NCBI RefSeq assembly: GCF_002890915.1
Contig: NZ_POUT01000008.1
Coordinates: 186,001 to 250,000 of the forward strand
DNA from: Stutzerimonas stutzeri
GTDB lineage: Bacteria > Pseudomonadota > Gammaproteobacteria > Pseudomonadales > Pseudomonadaceae
Length of the DNA stretch: 64,000 nucleotides
Direction of reading: 5' to 3'
The translations under genes were made by a program, and so were the position numbers. A model generated the notes under the pieces. The model worked only from the letters and a program-made list of their open reading frames with translations. It did not search any database and was not told the origin of the DNA. Shown here piece by piece: positions 35,522 to 45,254 of the stretch; within the stretch, counting starts at the first letter, position 1; each line of letters begins with the position of its first letter.

Positions 35522-36244
35522 ATGAAAACCAGTGGCCTTCTCGATCAATTGCTCAAGTCCGGCCAGGACCTGCTGCAAAAGCAGCCGTCGTCCACGGTCG
35601 GCGGCAAACCCACGGCGGGTAGCCTCGGCGATCTGCTTTCCGGTGCCGGCGGTGGGGTGCTCGGCAGCGCCTTGTCGGGAGCCGGGGGCCGTGCATTGGC
35701 CGCCGGCGCCATGGGCTTGCTGCTGGGCAACCGCAAGGTGCGCAAGCTCGGTGGCAAGGCGGTCACCTACGGCGGCCTGGCGGCGCTGGGCGTGCTCGCC
35801 TACAAGGCCTACAGCAACTGGCAGGCGCAGCAGGCCGATACGCCGCAACAGGCGCCGCAAACGCTCGATCGCCTGCCGCCGGCGCAGGTCGAGGAGCACA
35901 GCCAGGGCATCCTCGAGGCACTGGTGGCGGCGGCCAAGGCCGACGGCCACGTGGACGCACGCGAACGCCAGTTGATCGAGGCCGAACTGGCCAAGCTGAC
36001 CGGCGACAGCGATCTGCGGCACTGGCTGGAGGCGGAACTGAACAAGCCGCTCGATCCGGCCGAAGTGGCTGGCGCCGCGAAGACGCCGGAAATGGCCGCC
36101 GAGATGTACCTGGCCAGCGTGCTGGTAGTCGACGAGGAGCATTTCATGGAGCGCGCCTACCTCGACGAACTGGCGCGTCGGCTGGCGCTCGATCCGCAGC
36201 TCAAGGCCGAGCTGGAAAGCCAGGTACGCGGCGTGACCGGCTGA
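35522..36244 (+). CDS. TerB-like / DUF533 protein (YebE-like)
   Basis: 240 residues. The N-terminal part is Gly/Ala/Ser-rich (LGDLLSGAGGGVLGSALSGAGGRALAAGAMGLLLGN), then a hydrophobic GGLAALGVLAYKAYSNW segment, then a helical TerB-like domain (ILEALVAAAKADGHVDARERQLIEAELAKL). In the TerB fold the D.H.D.RE region can bind metal. DUF533 proteins are inner-membrane associated and of unknown function. Start at 35522. Follows the OYE gene by 27 bp and may be in its transcript. Confidence 0.83.
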   Translation: MKTSGLLDQLLKSGQDLLQKQPSSTVGGKPTAGSLGDLLSGAGGGVLGSALSGAGGRALAAGAMGLLLGNRKVRKLGGKAVTYGGLAALGVLAYKAYSNWQAQQADTPQQAPQTLDRLPPAQVEEHSQGILEALVAAAKADGHVDARERQLIEAELAKLTGDSDLRHWLEAELNKPLDPAEVAGAAKTPEMAAEMYLASVLVVDEEHFMERAYLDELARRLALDPQLKAELESQVRGVTG

Positions 36245-36329
36245 GCCTCCCGGCCAGCAGGGCGATGCATCTGCGGTCCGATCGCCTGACGGCTCGTCCT
36301 GGCGGGCTGTCAGCGCGGGCCTGCTGCGT

Positions 36330-36335
36330 TATAAT
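36330..36335 (+). promoter_or_regulatory. Likely -10 box for prfB
   Basis: TATAAT, with CTGTCA at 36307-36312 as a -35 candidate 17 bp away. It lies 41 bp upstream of the prfB start codon. Confidence 0.6.
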
Positions 36336-36376
36336 CGCCGGCTTTTCGAATCGTCCGATTGAGAGTGCCGACCACC

Positions 36377-37472
36377 ATGGAAATCAACCCGATCCTCAAC
36401 AGCATCAAGGATCTGTCCGAACGCACCCAGTCAATTCGGGGGTATCTTTGACTACGATCAGAAGCATGATCGTCTCGTCGAAGTAAACCGCGAACTCGAA
36501 GACCCGAACGTCTGGAACAACCCTGAATACGCCCAGAACCTGGGCCGCGAGCGTGCCACCCTGGCGCAGATCGTCGAGACCCTGGACGACCTGAACGGCG
36601 GCCTCGCCGACTCCCGCGACCTGCTCGACATGGCCGTCGAAGAGAACGACGAAGGCGCTGTGAACGACGTCGTCGTCGAAGTCGAGCGCCTGCGCGAGAT
36701 CCTCGAGAAGCTCGAGTTCCGCCGCATGTTCAGTGGCGAGATGGACGCCAACAACTGCTACCTGGACATCCAGGCCGGCTCCGGCGGCACCGAGGCCCAG
36801 GACTGGGCCAACATGCTGCTGCGCATGTACCTGCGCTGGGCCGACAAGCACGGCTTCGATGCCGAGATCGTCGAACTGTCCGAGGGTGAAGTCGCCGGCA
36901 TCAAGGGCGCCACCATCCATATCAAGGGCGAATATGCCTTCGGCTGGCTGCGTACCGAGATCGGCGTGCACCGCCTGGTGCGCAAGAGTCCATTCGACTC
37001 CGGCAACCGCCGCCACACCTCGTTCACCGCGGTGTTCGTCTCGCCGGAGATCGACGACAACATCGAGATCGAGATCAACCCGGCCGACCTGCGCATCGAC
37101 ACCTACCGCTCCTCCGGGGCCGGTGGCCAGCACGTCAACACCACCGACTCGGCGGTGCGTATCACCCACGTGCCGACCAATACCGTGGTGGCGTGCCAGA
37201 ACGAGCGTTCCCAGCACGCCAACAAGGACACCGCCATGAAGATGCTGCGGGCCCGGTTGTACGAGCAGGAGATACAGAAACGCAACGCCGCCTCGCAGGC
37301 ACTGGAAGACTCCAAGTCCGACATCGGCTGGGGCCACCAGATCCGCTCCTACGTGCTCGACCAGTCGCGCATCAAGGACCTGCGTACCGGCGTCGAGCGT
37401 AGCGACTGCGACAAGGTGCTGGACGGGGATCTAGACGAGTACCTCGAAGCCAGCCTCAAACAGGGACTCTGA
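36377..37472 (+). CDS. prfB: Peptide chain release factor 2, with programmed +1 frameshift
   Basis: The first 24 codons start at 36377 and run into an in-frame TGA at 36449-36451. The sequence CGGGGGTATCTTTGAC is the classic RF2 frameshift site: a Shine-Dalgarno-like GGGGG, then CTT TGA C. A +1 shift onto GAC at 36450 continues the frame to 37472, giving about 364 residues (E. coli RF2 has 365). The catalytic GGQ ([16 protein letters not shown], about residue 246) and the SPF stop-codon-recognition motif ([11 protein letters not shown]) are present. Low RF2 favours shifting, so the gene controls its own expression. Do not read this as a broken gene. lysS follows after 62 bp. Confidence 0.96.
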
Positions 37473-37534
37473 GAGCAGCCGCAAGCCTCAAGCCGCAAGA
37501 CCCCATTGAAACGATTTGACCGGGACGACCCGCA

Positions 37535-39037
37535 ATGAGCGAACAACCGCTGAACCAGCACGCCATCCAAGAGGAAGAAAACAAGCTGATTGCCCAGCGC
37601 AAGGAAAAGCTTGCCGCCGTGCGCGAGCAGGGCAATGCCTTCCCCAATGACTTCCGTCGCGACAGCTATGCAGGCGACCTGCAGAAACAGTACGCCGAGA
37701 AGACCAAGGAGGAGCTGGAAGCGGCCGCCATCCCGGTCAAGGTCGCCGGACGCATCATGCTCAACCGTGGCGCGTTCATGGTCATCCAGGACATGAGCGG
37801 GCGCATCCAGGTCTACGTCGATCGCAAGACCCTGCCGGCCGAGCAGCTGGAGGCGGTCAAGCACTTCGACCTGGGCGACATCATCGCCGCCGAAGGCACC
37901 CTGGCACGCTCCGGCAAGGGCGACCTGTACGTCTACATGAGCAGCGTGCGCCTGCTGACCAAGTCGCTGCGCCCGTTGCCGGACAAGTTCCACGGCCTGA
38001 CCGACACCGAGCAGCGCTACCGCCAGCGTTACGTCGACCTGATCATGAACGACGAAGTGCGCGAGACCTTCCGCGTGCGTTCCCAGGTCATTGCGCACAT
38101 TCGCAAGTTCCTCGCCGAGCGTGACTTTCTCGAAGTGGAAACGCCGATGCTGCAGACCATCCCCGGCGGCGCCGCGGCCAAGCCGTTCGAGACGCACCAC
38201 AACGCGCTGGACATGCCGATGTTCCTGCGTATCGCGCCGGAGCTGTACTTGAAGCGCCTGGTGGTCGGCGGTTTCGAGCGGGTGTTCGAGATCAACCGCA
38301 ATTTCCGCAACGAAGGCGTCTCGACCCGGCACAACCCCGAGTTCACCATGCTCGAGTTCTACCAGGCCTACGCCGACTACGAAGACAACATGGACCTCAC
38401 CGAGGCGCTGTTCCGCGAGCTGGCCCAGGCCGTGCTCGGCAGCACCGACGTCCCGTATGGCGACAAGGTGTTCCACTTCGGCGAGCCGTTCGCGCGGCTG
38501 TCGGTGTTCGACTCGATCCTCGCATTCAACCCGGAGATCTCGGCCGCCGACCTCAACGACCTGGAAACGGCCCGCGCCATCGCCAGGAAGGCCGGCGCCA
38601 AGCTGCTCGGCCACGAAGGCCTGGGCAAGCTGCAGGTGATGATCTTCGAGGAACTGGTCGAGCACAAACTGGAACAGCCGACCTTCATCACCGAGTACCC
38701 GTTCGAGGTCTCGCCGCTGGCGCGGCGCAACGATCGCAACCCCAGCGTCACCGACCGTTTCGAGCTGTTCATTGGCGGCCGCGAGATCGCCAACGCCTAT
38801 TCCGAGCTCAACGATGCCGAGGACCAGGCCGAGCGCTTCCACGCCCAGGTGGCCGACAAGGATGCCGGCGACGACGAGGCCATGCACTTCGACGCCGACT
38901 TCGTCCGCGCGCTGGAATACGGCATGCCGCCGACTGCCGGCGAGGGCATCGGCATCGACCGCCTGGTGATGCTGCTGACCAACTCGCCGTCGATCCGCGA
39001 CGTGATCCTCTTCCCGCACATGCGTCCGGAGCTGTGA
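37535..39037 (+). CDS. lysS: Lysyl-tRNA synthetase (class II)
   Basis: 500 residues. An N-terminal OB-fold ([30 protein letters not shown]) binds the anticodon. The class II catalytic core has motif 2 ([26 protein letters not shown]) and motif 3 ([26 protein letters not shown]). It charges tRNA-Lys. It lies directly after prfB on the same strand, an order conserved in many gammaproteobacteria. Confidence 0.97.
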   Translation: MSEQPLNQHAIQEEENKLIAQRKEKLAAVREQGNAFPNDFRRDSYAGDLQKQYAEKTKEELEAAAIPVKVAGRIMLNRGAFMVIQDMSGRIQVYVDRKTLPAEQLEAVKHFDLGDIIAAEGTLARSGKGDLYVYMSSVRLLTKSLRPLPDKFHGLTDTEQRYRQRYVDLIMNDEVRETFRVRSQVIAHIRKFLAERDFLEVETPMLQTIPGGAAAKPFETHHNALDMPMFLRIAPELYLKRLVVGGFERVFEINRNFRNEGVSTRHNPEFTMLEFYQAYADYEDNMDLTEALFRELAQAVLGSTDVPYGDKVFHFGEPFARLSVFDSILAFNPEISAADLNDLETARAIARKAGAKLLGHEGLGKLQVMIFEELVEHKLEQPTFITEYPFEVSPLARRNDRNPSVTDRFELFIGGREIANAYSELNDAEDQAERFHAQVADKDAGDDEAMHFDADFVRALEYGMPPTAGEGIGIDRLVMLLTNSPSIRDVILFPHMRPEL

Positions 39038-39044
39038 TCGACGC

Positions 39045-39123
39045 GTTGGGCTTCGCTTCGCTCGCCCCAGGTTCACCCAACCTACATGTACCGTAGGTTG
39101 GGCCGAGCAATGCGAAGCCCAAC
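39045..39123. repeat. Inverted pair of family A repeats
   Basis: GTTGGGCTTCGCTTCGCTCG... and ...AACCTACATGTACCGTAGGTT...GAAGCCCAAC form two facing units downstream of lysS. Related units are at 444-475 and 50234-50320. Confidence 0.85.
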
Positions 39124-39222
39124 ACAGGATTGGCACGGGCCCCACGGTAAGCTCCGTGCACCCTGGGCCGCCCGCTGGTGTATAACCCCGAGGGGTTACG
39201 GATCATTCGTGAAGAGGGACCG

Positions 39223-40518
39223 ATGAACACCCGCAACAACCTGGACGAATACCAGAGCACCGTGCGCGCCTTGTCCGACCGCATCGTCGAGGCGCAGACC
39301 CCGGTACGGGTGCTGGATGCGGTCAAATGGGACGAGAGCATTCGCCAGGGCTTCCTCGAAGCGAAGGGACGCAAGCTGCCTCAGGTCGATCGCAGCTACT
39401 ACGAGGGCCGCCCGCTGGCCTTCGACTCCAGCGCGAAGAAGCAGGAATTCCAGGACATCGAGCGCGACATCACCCGCCAGCTCGGCCAGTTCAACCCGGT
39501 CGGGCAGATCATGCGGCGCATGTGCAAGGAATACCGCATGGTCATCCGCATGCTCGAGGCGCGCGGCACGCCGGACTTCGGCATGATCTCTCAGGAGCTC
39601 TACGGCGCGGCGTCCGATGCCTTCCACGCTGGCGATCCGACCCTGGCCGACCTCGGCCTGATGCTCTCCGACTACCTGAACAACATTGCCGATCGCGGCG
39701 ACCTGCGCGACGAGCCGAAGAACCTCACCGCGCCGCAGGCCGTCGAGCTGCTGCAGAAGCGCCTGGACGTGGTGTTCGGCGAAGGCGAGGGGGTGATCCG
39801 CGTCTTCGAGTCCGACGGCATCCTCGCCGATGCGGCGGCCGGCGCCGACTACATCAAGATCCGCAGCGACGCGCTGTTCAACGAGCGTGACGTGCGTGCG
39901 CTGGAAGTGCACGAAGGGCTGGTGCACGTCGGCACCACGCTCAACGGGCAGAACCAGCCGATCTGCACCTTCCTCGCCAAGGGCCCGCCGTCCTCCACCG
40001 TGACCCAGGAAGGCCTGGCGATCCTGATGGAAGTGATCGCCTTCGCCTCCTACCCGACGCGCCTGCGCAAGCTGACCAACCGCACCCGCGCCATCCACAT
40101 GGCCGAGGAGGGCGCCGACTTCCTCGATGTCTTCGCCTTCTTCCGCGAGCAGGGCTACGCCGCCGACGATTGCTACAGCAACGCCAGCCGCGTGTTCCGC
40201 GGCTCGGCGCCCGATGGCCTGCCCTTCACCAAGGACCTGTCCTACCTGAAGGGCTTCATCATGATCTACAACTATATCCAGCTCGCCGTGCGCAAAGGGC
40301 AGCTGGAGCAGATTCCGCTGCTGTTCTGCGGCAAGACCACGCTGGAGGACATGCGCACCCTGCGCCAGCTGGTGGACGAGGGCATGGTGGTGCCGCCCAA
40401 GTACCTGCCGCAGCAGTTCCAGGACCTCAATGCGTTGTCGGCCTGGATGTGCTTCTCCAACTTCCTCAACCATCTGAGCCTGGATCGCATCGAAGCCGAC
40501 TACGCCAACATCCTCTGA
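39223..40518 (+). CDS. QEGLA-motif protein (DUF1704; MATCAP-like metallopeptidase fold)
   Basis: 431 residues. It carries the name-giving motif VTQEGLAILMEV and, earlier, RALEVHEGLVHVGTTLNGQNQP. The pair HExxxH (HEGLVH) plus a downstream Glu (QEGLA) is the zinc-site pattern of the DUF1704 family, which includes the eukaryotic tubulin tyrosine carboxypeptidase MATCAP. Bacterial members are named for an effect on flavohemoglobin expression, which is a weak functional label. No signal peptide. I start at 39223, which gives MNTRNNLDEY; the frame is open upstream to 39178. The BI-1-like gene follows after 52 bp. Confidence 0.82.
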   Translation: MNTRNNLDEYQSTVRALSDRIVEAQTPVRVLDAVKWDESIRQGFLEAKGRKLPQVDRSYYEGRPLAFDSSAKKQEFQDIERDITRQLGQFNPVGQIMRRMCKEYRMVIRMLEARGTPDFGMISQELYGAASDAFHAGDPTLADLGLMLSDYLNNIADRGDLRDEPKNLTAPQAVELLQKRLDVVFGEGEGVIRVFESDGILADAAAGADYIKIRSDALFNERDVRALEVHEGLVHVGTTLNGQNQPICTFLAKGPPSSTVTQEGLAILMEVIAFASYPTRLRKLTNRTRAIHMAEEGADFLDVFAFFREQGYAADDCYSNASRVFRGSAPDGLPFTKDLSYLKGFIMIYNYIQLAVRKGQLEQIPLLFCGKTTLEDMRTLRQLVDEGMVVPPKYLPQQFQDLNALSAWMCFSNFLNHLSLDRIEADYANIL

Positions 40519-40570
40519 GCCGACCCGGCGCAGACCACGAATCAACCATCACGCAAGGAAGCGTAACGCC

Positions 40571-41230
40571 ATGGAGAACCCCGTCTTCGCCCGCCGCTCC
40601 AACCCGCTGGAGCGCACCCTCTCGGCGGCTGCCTATAATCTTGTCATTGGCCTGACCCTGTGCTGGGGTTTCTGGGTCAACTGGTGGATGGTCGGCAACA
40701 TCCCGGTCGAGTCCATTCGCAGCATCCATCCCTGGCTGTTCTTCGGCGGCTACTTCGCCAGCTGCCTGGCCGGCGCCTGGCTGTTCCATAGCTCGAACAA
40801 GCCCTGGGTGAGTTTCCTCGGCTACAACCTGGTGGTGGTGCCGTTCGGGCTGATCGTCAACCTGGTGGTGAGCCGCTACGACAGTGAGCTGGTGCACGAG
40901 GCCATCCGCATCACCGCGCTGGTAACCCTGGGCATGATGCTGCTCGGCACGCTGTTCCCGCGCTTTTTCGCCAGTATCGCCAGTGCGCTGACGGTGGCGC
41001 TGCTGCTGGTGATCGTGGTCGAACTGGTCGAGCTGTTCATCCTCGGCATCCACCACGGTGTGATCGACTGGATCGTGGTGCTGATCTTCTGTGGCTATGT
41101 CGGCGTCGACTGGGGGCGGGCGAACCAGATTCCCAAGACCCTGGACAATGCCATCGACAGCGCCGCCGCGCTCTATATGGACATCATCAACCTGTTCCTG
41201 CGTATCCTGCGCATTCTCGGGCGCAAGTAA
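40571..41230 (+). CDS. Bax inhibitor-1-like membrane protein
   Basis: 219 residues with seven predicted membrane helices. The C-terminal block [28 protein letters not shown] is the hallmark of the UPF0005/BI-1 family, and the central helices ([30 protein letters not shown]) fit. The family includes YbhL/YccA and Ca2+-leak channels; the role here is unknown. It lies between the QEGLA gene and the AIM24-like gene on the same strand. Confidence 0.82.
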   Translation: MENPVFARRSNPLERTLSAAAYNLVIGLTLCWGFWVNWWMVGNIPVESIRSIHPWLFFGGYFASCLAGAWLFHSSNKPWVSFLGYNLVVVPFGLIVNLVVSRYDSELVHEAIRITALVTLGMMLLGTLFPRFFASIASALTVALLLVIVVELVELFILGIHHGVIDWIVVLIFCGYVGVDWGRANQIPKTLDNAIDSAAALYMDIINLFLRILRILGRK

Positions 41231-41288
41231 GCGAGGGCAGGCCGCAGCCGTCCTCGTCGCGCTGCAATCACAGGATCAGGAGTTGCCG

Positions 41289-42035
41289 ATGCCCAGCCAT
41301 CAACTCGAGTACGAAATCCTCGGCCAGTCCGCGCAGAGCTTGGAGATCATCCTCGACCCGGGCGAGACGGTGATCGCCGAGGCCGGGGCGATGAACTACA
41401 TGACCGACGGCGTGCGTTTCGAGGCGCGCATGGGCGATGGCTCGGCGAGCGGGGTGCTCGGCAAGCTGTGGGGCATGGGCAAGCGGATGATCACCGGCGA
41501 GTCGCTGTTCCTCACCCACTTCAGCAATCAGGGCCGGGGCCGGGCGCGGGTCGCTTTCGCCGCGCCGTATCCCGGCACGGTGGTGCCGGTGGATCTCGCG
41601 GCGCTGGGCGGCCAGCTGATCTGCCAGAAGGACGCCTTTCTCTGCGCGGCCTACGGCACGCGCATCGGCATCAGTTTCAGCAAGCGCATCGGCGCCGGTT
41701 TCTTCGGCGGCGAGGGCTTCATCCTGCAGCGCCTGGAGGGCGATGGCCTGGCCTTCGTGCATGCCGGCGGCGCGGTGATCCGCAAGGAGCTGAACGACGA
41801 GACCCTGCGCCTGGATACCGGCTGCCTGGTGGCCTTCACCCCAGGCATCGACTACGACATCCAGCTGGCGGGCGGCCTCAAGAGCATGCTGTTCGGCGGC
41901 GAAGGACTGCTGCTGACGACGCTCAAGGGCACCGGCAGCGTGTGGATCCAGAGCCTGCCGTTCTCGCGGCTGGCCGAGCGGGTCTACGAGGCGACCTACC
42001 AGGCCCGGGGGGAAACCCGCGCCGGCGGCAACTGA
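41289..42035 (+). CDS. TIGR00266 / AIM24-family protein
   Basis: 248 residues, beta-rich. The pattern [26 protein letters not shown]...[13 protein letters not shown]...[26 protein letters not shown], and later [31 protein letters not shown], is typical of the AIM24 (TRAP-like beta-helix) family. The biochemical role is unknown. The start has AGGAG 8 bases upstream. The frame is open upstream inside the BI-1-like gene, but that part reads as noise. Confidence 0.85.
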   Translation: MPSHQLEYEILGQSAQSLEIILDPGETVIAEAGAMNYMTDGVRFEARMGDGSASGVLGKLWGMGKRMITGESLFLTHFSNQGRGRARVAFAAPYPGTVVPVDLAALGGQLICQKDAFLCAAYGTRIGISFSKRIGAGFFGGEGFILQRLEGDGLAFVHAGGAVIRKELNDETLRLDTGCLVAFTPGIDYDIQLAGGLKSMLFGGEGLLLTTLKGTGSVWIQSLPFSRLAERVYEATYQARGETRAGGN

Positions 42036-42085
42036 ATCCCCGCCAGGCGACCTGAAGTTGTTCAGATAAGCACGGAGAGTACTTT

Positions 42086-42131
42086 GTAGGAGCGCGCCAT
42101 GCGCGCGAATCGCGGGCGTGGCCCGCTCCTG
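42086..42131. repeat. REP-type palindrome, family D copy 2
   Basis: GTAGGAGCGCGCCATGCGCG, CGAATCGCGGGCGTGGCCCG, CTCCTG: same plan as 23041-23089. Confidence 0.8.
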
Positions 42132-42227
42132 TGATCCGGCATCCAGCTTGAGTCGTCGAGTGGACAGCATTACGCCAGGCGACCCGAATTTGCCACAATG
42201 CGCTTCTTTACCCAGGCGAGATCGTCC

Positions 42228-42554
42228 ATGTCCGAACGCAACCCCATTCCGCTGATCCTCACCGCCATCGGCAGCATCATCGGTACCGTCGCCGTGCTGA
42301 GCTATTACGGCTACGTGCACATCGCCAAGCCCGAGGATGCGTTGCTGCTGGCCGACTACACGATGCTCAAGACCATCCCCGGCGAGGATTACCGGGTCTC
42401 GCTCAAGCCCGCCGAGCAGGTCGCGCAGTGCATCGATGGCGTGGTGGTGTTGTTCGACACCCAGCAGAAGGGGCTTTCCGGCGTGCTGGTGGATAACAAG
42501 AAGCGGGCCGTACGCTGCATGGAAGAGCGCGCGCCGGCCGGCCTCTTGCAATAA
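42228..42554 (+). CDS. Small membrane-anchored protein of unknown function
   Basis: 108 residues. A single N-terminal hydrophobic helix (PLILTAIGSIIGTVAVLSYYGYV) is followed by a polar domain (KPEDALLLADYTMLKTIPGEDYRVSLKPAEQVAQCIDGVVVLFDTQQKGLSGVLVDNKKRAVRC). I do not recognise a domain. Coding is supported by the regular codon use, a plausible signal-anchor and a promoter-like CACAATG pattern just upstream (42194 on). Two Cys residues in the soluble part could pair in the periplasm. The ATG at 42228 is preferred to an in-frame ATG at 42198. Confidence 0.65.
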   Translation: MSERNPIPLILTAIGSIIGTVAVLSYYGYVHIAKPEDALLLADYTMLKTIPGEDYRVSLKPAEQVAQCIDGVVVLFDTQQKGLSGVLVDNKKRAVRCMEERAPAGLLQ

Positions 42555-42588
42555 CGGTACGGTGCGTCGCCCCGAGTAGACGCGCGGC

Positions 42589-44183
42589 TCATGCCGTTGT
42601 GCTTCTCTGCTCCGCCTGGCGGGCCTGCTGGCCACTGAAGCGCTCCACCAGCGCATGCATGGCACGCGCGGTCTGGTCCAGTTCGCTGCCGGCCTGGGCG
42701 GATTCCTCGGCCAGCCCGGCGTTGACATCGGAGGCGTCGGCGATGCGGGTGATCTGCCGGGAGATGTCCTCGGCCACATGAGCCTGTTGTTCGGACGCGG
42801 CAGCCATCTGCTGGCTCATGCCGTGGATCAGTTCGATGGCATCGCCGACATACTGCAGTGCCTGTTGGGTTGGCGCACGCCGTCCTCGGCTTCCAGCGTA
42901 CCGCTGCGGGCAATCTCCACCGCATTCGCCGCTCGCGCCTGCAGCGTCTCGATGATGCCCTGGATGGTCGCGGTGGAATCGCGCGTCTTCGAGGCCAGCG
43001 CCCGAACCTCGTCCGCCACCACGGCGAAGCCGCGGCCTTGTTCGCCGGCCCGCGCCGCCTCGATGGCGGCGTTCAGGGCCAACAGGTTGGTCTGCTCGGC
43101 GATCGCGCGGATCATGTCGGCGGCCTGCTGGATGGTCTGGGTGTCCTGCGCCAGTTCTTCCACCGAGGCGCTGATGCCCGCCACGCTGTGCGCCAGCCGC
43201 TCGATCACTTCACGGGTCTTGCCGGCTTCCGTCGAGCCGCTATCGGCCAGTGCCCTGATCCGGCTGGCTTCATCGGCAGTGCGCTGGATATGGCGCGTCA
43301 CCTCGGCGATCGATGCGGCCATTTCGTGGATCGCGGTCGCGGTCATGTCCGCTTCCTTTCGTTGCTCCTGCAGGGAGGTTTCCGATTGGTTGGTCAGCCG
43401 GGCGCTGCGCTGGGCCAGCGCCATGCTCTGGCTGGCGAAGTCGCTCAAGCGGCCCAGTAGCGTGCGCAGCCGGGCGCGTTCGCTGAGCAGGCTCATCTGC
43501 AGGCGTGCCGGCCTGCCGCTGGCAGCGGTATAGGCGCGGGCGCTGAGCGGGTCGTCGAAGGCGCCGTCGAGCCGGGCCTGCAACTGCCGCAATTGCTGCG
43601 CCTGGCGCCAGGCGTTCCAGCCCTGCAGGATCGGCAGCGCTGCCAGGGCGCAGCCGAATCCGGCCAGGGGTGAGGCGTAGCGGTAGGCTGCCAGGGCCAG
43701 CAGCGCGGCCACGGCAGGCCAGGTATAGAGCGCTGCCGTGCGCCATACGGGCTGCACCGAGGCGCCCTTCGCGGGGCCCGCGAGGAGCTGCGCATAGAGC
43801 TGGCTGGCGCGATGCACCTGCTCGCTCTGCGGCATCACGCGCACCGACTCGTAACCGCTGATGCGACCATCGACGAAGATCGGTGTCACATAGGCATCGA
43901 CCCAGTAGAAGTCGCCGTTGCGACAGCGGTTCTTGACGATGCCCATCCAGGGTTTGCCGTCCTTGAGGTAGCGCCACATCTGGGCGAATACCGCTGCCGG
44001 CATGTCCGGGTGGCGCACGATGTTGTGCGGGCTGCCTACCAGTTGGGCACGCTCGAAACCACTGACCTCGACGAACTCGTCGTTGCAGTAGGTGATGATG
44101 CCGCGGGTATCGGTAACGGTGATGAGGCGTACATCAGCGGGGAAACGACGCTCCTGCTGGGTGACAGGCATGTTGAGTCGCAT
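42589..44183 (-). pseudogene. PAS-type methyl-accepting chemotaxis receptor (Aer-like), frameshifted
   Basis: Read in two frames, this is a complete receptor of about 531 residues: an Aer-like PAS domain ([20 protein letters not shown]...[13 protein letters not shown], residues 20-125), two membrane helices (about 150-190), a HAMP-like linker, and a signalling domain with the conserved hairpin [37 protein letters not shown]. After LEAEDGVRQ the first frame ends in noise (stop at 42828). The expected continuation (MSQQMAAASEQQAHVAEDISRQI) is in the frame ending at 42589. One base is missing at 42870/42871. Aer senses redox through PAS-bound FAD. If real, the shift removes the last helix of the signalling domain; a sequencing error is possible. 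Confidence 0.82.
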
Positions 44184-44356
44184 GGCTTTGATCCTTTCCC
44201 TGGATTGTGCACATTAAACTTAGCTAAAAGTTACAAAAGCGTATTCATTGTATTTCGCTATCACAGGCGCCCTTGTCGATGCATTTTATGGCAGATTGCC
44301 ATTATCACTTCGGGCGGCACCCAGCCCGTGGTGGACGGGGATGACCTATGGGCGAG

Positions 44357-44407
44357 GTGGCGGGCATGCAGGGCCGCCGCTGCGTGAAGGCCCTGCATGC
44401 CCGCCAC
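44357..44407 (-). terminator. Long perfect hairpin after lptF
   Basis: GTGGCGGGCATGCAGGGCC and its exact complement (44389-44407) flank a 13-base loop, a 19-bp perfect stem 19 bp beyond the lptF stop. There is no U-run, so it may stabilise mRNA ends or be a target site rather than a simple terminator. Confidence 0.55.
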
Positions 44408-44425
44408 TTGCCTCGATGCAGCCTG

Positions 44426-45208
44426 CTAGCGCATCGACGAGCGCGGTGCCACCGGCTTGTTATCGTCCGAGATGGTGACTTCCACCCGGCGGTTCATCGC
44501 CCGCCCCGACGAGGTGGCATTGCTGGCTACCGGATATTCCTTGCCATAGCCCTGGGCGACGATACGCGCCGGGTCCACGCCCATCTTGATCAGCGCCATG
44601 CGCACGGCATCGGCGCGGCGCTCGGAGAGGCGCTGGTTGTAGTCGGCCGAGCCGGTGCTGTCGGTGTAGCCCTCGACGATCACCTTGCGCTCGGCGTTCT
44701 CGTTGAGGAAGTCGGCGAGCGTCTGCATGCTGCGCATACCGCCGGGCTTGAGCTCGGCACGGTCGTAATCGAACAGCACGTCGCCGAAGGTCACCAGCGT
44801 GCCGCGCTCGGTCTGCTTGGCCTGCATCTCCTCCTGCAGCTTGCGGATCTGTGCGTCACGGGCTTCCAGGCGTGCCTCGGCGCGCTGGGCGGAGGCCTTG
44901 TTCAGATCCTGTTCGGCCGTGCGCAGGGCGATGGTCTGTTCGGCCAGTTCGATGCGGCGCTTGGTCAGGTAGGCCAGCTGGTCCACCGTCTCTTCGTCGG
45001 CGTCGTCCAGATAGGCCTTGTTGGCCTTGTCCAGCATGTTGCTGGCATCTTGGGTTTCCAGGGCCGCGAGCTGGCTGGAGCGGGCGTCGCTCTGCAGCGC
45101 CGAGAAGCTGCTTCGCGCCTCCTCGAGATTGGGGTTGGGTTGGGATGCGCAGGCCACCAGGCCGATACTCAGGGCCAGCAGGGTGGGGAAGGTTACGAGC
45201 TTGTGCAT
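44426..45208 (-). CDS. lptF: OmpA-family outer-membrane lipoprotein (LptF-like)
   Basis: 260 residues. Lipoprotein signal peptide with lipobox LVAC, a helical DUF4398-like region (LEEARSSFSALQSDARSSQLAALETQDASNMLDKANKAYL), a coiled coil, and a C-terminal OmpA peptidoglycan-binding domain (FGDVLFDYDRAELKPGGM, EGYTDSTGSADYNQRLSERRADAV, GYGKEYPVASN...MNRRVEV). P. aeruginosa LptF (lipotoxin F, PA3692 from memory) has this size and the same upstream neighbour. It likely tethers the outer membrane to peptidoglycan. It lies 46 bp after the DUF4398 lipoprotein gene, so the two form an operon. The first 99 codons of the longer open frame are not used. Confidence 0.88.
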   Translation of the reverse strand: MHKLVTFPTLLALSIGLVACASQPNPNLEEARSSFSALQSDARSSQLAALETQDASNMLDKANKAYLDDADEETVDQLAYLTKRRIELAEQTIALRTAEQDLNKASAQRAEARLEARDAQIRKLQEEMQAKQTERGTLVTFGDVLFDYDRAELKPGGMRSMQTLADFLNENAERKVIVEGYTDSTGSADYNQRLSERRADAVRMALIKMGVDPARIVAQGYGKEYPVASNATSSGRAMNRRVEVTISDDNKPVAPRSSMR

Positions 45209-45254
45209 GACGGAATCATCCTTTGGCAATGTTGGAACGACGGTCTGGGCGGGC

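Noticed and set aside
36377..36451. prfB as a disrupted gene
   Set aside because: The in-frame TGA is the programmed frameshift site, with an upstream Shine-Dalgarno-like GGGGG.
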